Assembly: GCA_958430865.1 (NCBI GenBank)
Contig: CAUDNR010000170.1
Location: 4,739-29,966, forward strand
Origin: Entrophospora sp. SA101
Lineage: Eukaryota > Glomeromycota > Glomeromycetes > Entrophosporales > Entrophosporaceae
Direction of reading: 5' to 3'
Length of the DNA: 25,228 bases
Shown here: positions 21,901 to 25,228 of the stretch, piece after piece
How positions within the stretch are numbered: position 1 is the stretch's first letter
Layout: each line of letters opens with the position of its first letter
Notes under the pieces: model-generated
Database searches by the model: none
What the model saw: only the letters and a program-made list of their open reading frames with translations
Told to the model about the DNA's origin: nothing
Position numbers and translations under genes: made by a program

Positions 21901-22682
21901 ATGCAGTTATATATAAAGCAAGTCATATGGTACCATATGATGCACCAGTTCAAAGTTTGGATATTATTTACAGATTCATCGGATTAAATGGCAATTTAAC
22001 AAAACAAGCCTTTACTTCTAAAATTGGAACCGAGGTTAGTATTAATTATGTGATAGTATATAAATATAAATATAAAATAGTGTATGTAATAATTATCCAT
22101 TTATTATATAGGATATTATTACCGGAGATAATCCTACCGAAGATAATACAAAAGATTGGGACAAATATTATAACGCGTAAGAAATCATTGTGCCATCATT
22201 ATTATCAATCGTTGCCAAAAATATTAATTTATTTATTACTATTGTTTTTTAGTGGAACTGCTACACTTATAATTGTAATAATTGGTGTTGTTGGTTTAGT
22301 AATCTGGGTATTTAGAGGAAAACTTATTAGGCGTAGAAGAACTACAACTAGTCAAGCAATGAAAGCTGCTGTCGAAGCTGAAAATAACGAAATGTAAATT
22401 TTAAAAAACTATTATTATTTAATATTCATTACTATATGCTAAATCATTAATCTTATATTTAATAGGGAATTGGTTATAGAGACACCACTATTCCAATCAG
22501 ATGATGTTGATCATTTTGGTGATAGTGACGAAGAAAATGAAGAAGGTAAACAAAGTCGACAATCATCAGATCAACTACAACAAAACATTAGAGAAAGAAG
22601 TCAAAATACCAGATATCGAGATATTGATAGTGAAAATAATTCAGAAGAAAGAGTTAGATTAAGAGATAGTGAAGACCATTAA
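18979..22682 (+). CDS. KEX1: Kex1-like membrane serine carboxypeptidase (S10 family)
   Basis: Twenty-one exons join in frame to 613 aa (18979-19066, 19193-19262, 19344-19428, 19524-19542, 19618-19627, 19741-19746, 19850-19953, 20097-20164, 20248-20316, 20407-20508, 20597-20650, 20733-20789, 20866-20981, 21078-21198, 21272-21385, 21497-21540, 21628-21712, 21828-22034, 22112-22176, 22253-22393, 22466-22682). All introns are GT-AG. It shows a signal peptide (cleavage likely after TYA, about residue 27), [11 protein letters not shown], the substrate-binding GGPGCSSMDG (87-96), catalytic Ser180 in GESYAG, Asp380 in GDQDFVCN and His437 in ASHMVPYD. One transmembrane helix follows at about 498-515 with a basic stop (RGKLIRRRR) and an acidic cytosolic tail. 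Yeast Kex1 trims C-terminal Lys/Arg from secreted precursors in the late Golgi; the same topology is seen here. The catalytic triad and structural Cys appear intact. Confidence 0.95.
19741..19746 (+). other. KEX1: 6-nt micro-exon of KEX1
   Basis: The exon TTCAAG is flanked by ttttag and gtaatt. It completes Cys91 (TG|T), encodes Ser92 (TCA) and begins Ser93 (AG|T). Without it the join of exon 5 to exon 7 would keep the frame but lose two residues of the conserved GGPGCSS motif. Confidence 0.85.
19755..19784. repeat. (TAA)n microsatellite in KEX1 intron 6
   Basis: About ten TAA/ATA repeats shortly after the donor of the micro-exon. It lies wholly in the intron. Confidence 0.9.
19970..20066. 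repeat. Self-complementary AAT/ATT repeat in KEX1 intron 7
   Basis: An (AAT)-rich stretch (19970-20010) is followed about 25 bases later by (TTA)n (20037-20058). The two arms can pair as a long, weak hairpin inside one intron. Confidence 0.7.
21407..21437. repeat. Alternating TG/CA palindrome in KEX1 intron 15
   Basis: Thirty-one bases alternate pyrimidine and purine without a break. The centre GTGTGTGTGCGCACACACAC is a perfect palindrome, followed by (TA)n. The composition is typical of sequences able to form Z-DNA or a cruciform. It begins 21 bases into the intron. Confidence 0.9.
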
Positions 22683-23209
22683 TTAATTAATTAGTTTGGG
22701 TTTATTAATTTTTTTAAAATTTCTTTATTTAATAAAGAAAAATTGTTTAATAAAAAAAAATAATATTTAGATTTTTCATTTAATAATTATTAAACATAAC
22801 AATAACTTAAAAAAAAATTATATATTTTATTTCTTATAATAGAGGAAATGGTTTAAATTTTTTAATATTAATATATGTAAAAAATAAATTAATAATAATT
22901 AATAATAATAATAATAATAAACTTTACTGGAATTATTGCGCCACATTTACCATAAACTTTGTGCGTAATTCACCCCCCTTTGATTTTTTGAACCATTAAT
23001 GGTGCGGAACTTTATACACCATATGCTCATCAAAGTAAATGCCATCATCCAATAACATATAGTACAAGCTCACCTTAACACGACAATTTTCAAAAATGGT
23101 TATAACTAAAAATAAAAATAGGAAATTCGTTGTTTTTCACAAGCTAAGGGACAAAGCTATAGAGATTTCCCAAAAATTCCTTTAGTTGTGGAGTCATTTT
23201 ACTATGTAA
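22683..23209. other. Region downstream of KEX1
   Basis: AT-rich, with a small palindrome TTCTTTATTTAATAAAGAA at about 22721-22739 and an (AATAAT)n tract near 22895-22920. About 22960-23060 on the minus strand shows a short protein-like string (SSAPLMVQKIK) cut by many stops. This may be a transposon scrap, but nothing firm can be said. Confidence 0.4.
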
Positions 23210-23321
23210 TACCGTAAAGTCTGGAAAGATAGCATCCCCTTTTTACATGTGTAACAATTTTTTTATATTGACGCTCAATTGTTTTAAAGTAGGGGATGCT
23301 ATCTTTCCAGACTTTACGGTA
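23210..23321. mobile_element. 112-bp near-perfect foldback element
   Basis: The left arm at 23210-23240 (starting TACCGTAAAGTCTGGAAAGA) and the right arm at 23291-23321 are perfect inverted copies over 31 bases, separated by a 50-base loop. The outermost TA on each side fits a TA duplication of the Tc1/mariner/pogo type. Alternatively AAT is duplicated outside ACCGT...ACGGT. Perfect arms suggest recent origin. It has no coding capacity. Confidence 0.8.
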
Positions 23322-23680
23322 ATGACATGTAATAATTTCGCAACAAAAAAAGATCGGGTAATATGGATCACATGATATTTCAAAGCTCTCATTGTGTTAC
23401 ACGTTTGCCTGTAAAGGGAGCCAATAATATAAATATACCAATTAGTATTAGCGTATGTATTAACCTCGTGATTTCAGTACATCACCATCGAAAAAAAGAT
23501 CATATAATAAATAATGCGATAGTAATAGGTGTTATAATCGAGCCTAAAGCTCTATACAGCAGATAATTATCTAGCTTGATATAAAACGGTGGGTGTGAGA
23601 TGCCCTAATTAAATCAAAGTTAGGTGATGTAACATGATGCCGATCAATAACAAACTTTTTTTTTTGAAAAAATAAAAATA
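23322..23680. other. Intergenic between two inverted-repeat elements
   Basis: A 67-codon plus-strand frame (23363-23566) has no recognisable features. I see no convincing gene. Confidence 0.4.
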
Positions 23681-24412
23681 TACAGTGTGTTTCAAAAAAA
23701 ACCGGAAAAATTAAATCAATCATTGTGGAACAACCACTGCATTGATTTGTATGAAAAATGGCCCATTCGATAGATTAATAGCAGTACTTTTTATTAACTA
23801 TACTTTAATACAAAATGCTTTCACTATTAGTTTTAATTAATAAACCAACATCTTGATTTTTTGATCAAATTAAACTAATTTGAAACAAATCAGGAATTAG
23901 ATCTCGTTTTTTTAATAATGAATTGTCCCAGACCTTGAAAATTTTGACTTTTATTTCATTATTTGATAAATGGTTACTAAATATTTTGAAGAAACAAAAA
24001 AAACCAGTAGATAAATTGTATTAAATCACGTGATCTCAACTGTGAACCAACAATCAACTCTTCTATATATGAGCCAAATCACCTATTTCGTTCAACTTAT
24101 TAATATTAATATTGAAATAGATATTTGTGAATGAAATGCTCATAATGTGATGTGTTTATCAGGTAGATGTATCCCTTTTATCTAATAATATAATTGGAAA
24201 AAAAAAAGTAGAACTCAACCATATTGCGCATTTTAAAAGCTAATTACTCAAAAACTAAACATCAGATTCGGTTAGAAAATGATTTAAAATAACTTTAAAA
24301 AGCAAATCTTTGTTTAAATTTTATTTGAAATAAGTTAGATTGTTTTTTTAGCGAAAGTTACAAAAATTTTCCAGCAACAATAATTTTCCGGTTTTTTTTG
24401 AAACACACTGTA
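23681..24412. mobile_element. Non-autonomous Tc1/mariner-type element
   Basis: The left end TACAGTGTGTTTCAAAAAAA (continuing ACCGGAAAA, 23681-23709) is a perfect 29-base inverted repeat of the right end at 24384-24412 (finishing GAAACACACTGTA). Each end begins with TA, the target duplication of Tc1/mariner elements, giving about 728 bp of element. No transposase frame is present inside, only AT-rich DNA. It would need an enzyme from elsewhere to move. Confidence 0.8.
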
Positions 24413-25228
24413 CATAAAAACTATATAAATAAAAATTGTATCAGAGCCTTCAAATAAAGAGATACAGACATGAAACTAAGGGAAATTATAGTAAATAGAA
24501 CAAGCCTTTAGATTATAGAGAGTTTTTTTTTTATATATCCTAAAGAAATTGAAAAAAGATTGCTAATAGGAAAACTTTATAACCAAATGAGATAGGGAAA
24601 AAAGCTCTCTGTAACTTTATTATAGAAGACTTAAACAACAAAACTATAAAAAGTTTTGTTTAATTTTATTATAAAAAAAAAAAGTTATCATGGTTTAAAA
24701 TTATTCAATTTATTATTAAATTTTACCATAAAAATTTACATTGCAACTGATAAATTAATAGAAATTTCTTTTTATAATTCATATTTTCAAAAAAATATAT
24801 TGTTAGTTGAATTTTGTTGTCAACATTTACAATGTATTGAAATATATGATAAAGATACTAAAAAAATCCACACATAATAATTTGTTATATTGATGTAACA
24901 TATGTTTGATGATCAACTGCCATCAAACACCACAATGTCCTGTGACTAATATATTAATATGTCACTTATAACAGTTACAGGACATTGCGGATCTACAGGG
25001 GGTCAAGTGTCACTCACTAATAAAATTTTTTTGATCAACATGGAATTTTATATGAAAAAATGAAGAAAAAAATCATGCTTTCATACACAAACTTGCCTGA
25101 TTTAATCAAATTGTTACTTGAATCATAAAAAATAACAAATATATGAAAAAACTTTATTTTGATGTATTTTTTGCCAGGGTAAACAAATACCACTAAGCGA
25201 TAATCTTAACATGAAGTTGGACTACCAG
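24413..25228. other. Terminal intergenic stretch with scraps and hairpins
   Basis: A short coding-like scrap, YPKEIEKRLLIGKLYNQMR and a stop (about 24536-24595), and a 73-codon frame without a true ATG start (24656-24877) may be remnants of one decayed gene; neither is recognisable. Small hairpins lie at 24903-24987. No intact gene is seen up to the window edge. Confidence 0.4.
24903..24987. repeat. Paired small inverted repeats
   Basis: TGTTTGATG (24903-24911) pairs perfectly with CATCAAACA (24921-24929). Next to it, CAATGTCCTGTGAC (24933-24946) pairs with GTTACAGGACATTG (24974-24987) with one mismatch. They form two adjacent potential hairpins. Confidence 0.75.

Noticed and set aside
5714..22682. 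7TM receptor plus Kex1 as a pheromone-sensing and processing cluster
   Set aside because: The genes are about 12 kb apart with transposon debris between them, and no pheromone precursor is visible; proximity alone does not support it.

Overview
The window looks like nuclear DNA of an arbuscular mycorrhizal fungus (Glomeromycotina, probably Rhizophagus or a close relative). It is very AT-rich, with many short GT-AG introns and TCA, TGAA and TAA microsatellites. The clearest marker is a kinase-like locus whose opening (Cys-rich start, then LEWIPYERL, AKGGYGKVYSAIWLDG) resembles the large kinase family of these fungi. This assignment comes from recognising protein families and was not checked by a search.

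Layout. 1-2,990: gene-poor, with a faint possible expansin-like relic and the 3' exons of a small coiled-coil gene on the minus strand. 2,994-5,515 (+): an App1-type phosphatidate phosphatase, 7 exons, 647 aa. 5,714-7,235 (-): a seven-helix, GPCR-like membrane protein with a long low-complexity loop. 7,832-10,891 (-): a CSC1/OSCA (DUF221) cation channel, 7 exons, 841 aa. 10,892-15,634: mainly transposon debris and intergenic DNA, containing a frameshifted BED-finger-like relic, a pogo-like foldback, an unexplained GC-rich island, a possible small membrane-protein gene (-) and a 464-bp MITE with its target-site duplication. 15,635-17,084 (+): a broken protein kinase. About 17,550-18,700 (+): a second, unrecognised decayed gene. 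18,979-22,682 (+): a Kex1-like serine carboxypeptidase, 21 exons, 613 aa, including a 6-nt micro-exon. 22,683-25,228: intergenic DNA with two non-autonomous inverted-repeat elements and small hairpins.

Four genes appear intact: App1, the 7TM protein, CSC1 and Kex1. In each, the exons join in frame from start to stop with GT-AG introns. All four products are tied to lipids or membranes, but I see no operon-like logic and no sign of a novel multi-gene system. The points most worth following up are the 6-nt micro-exon, the mobile elements with clear boundaries, the 7TM protein with its expandable loop, and the two decaying genes between the MITE and KEX1.
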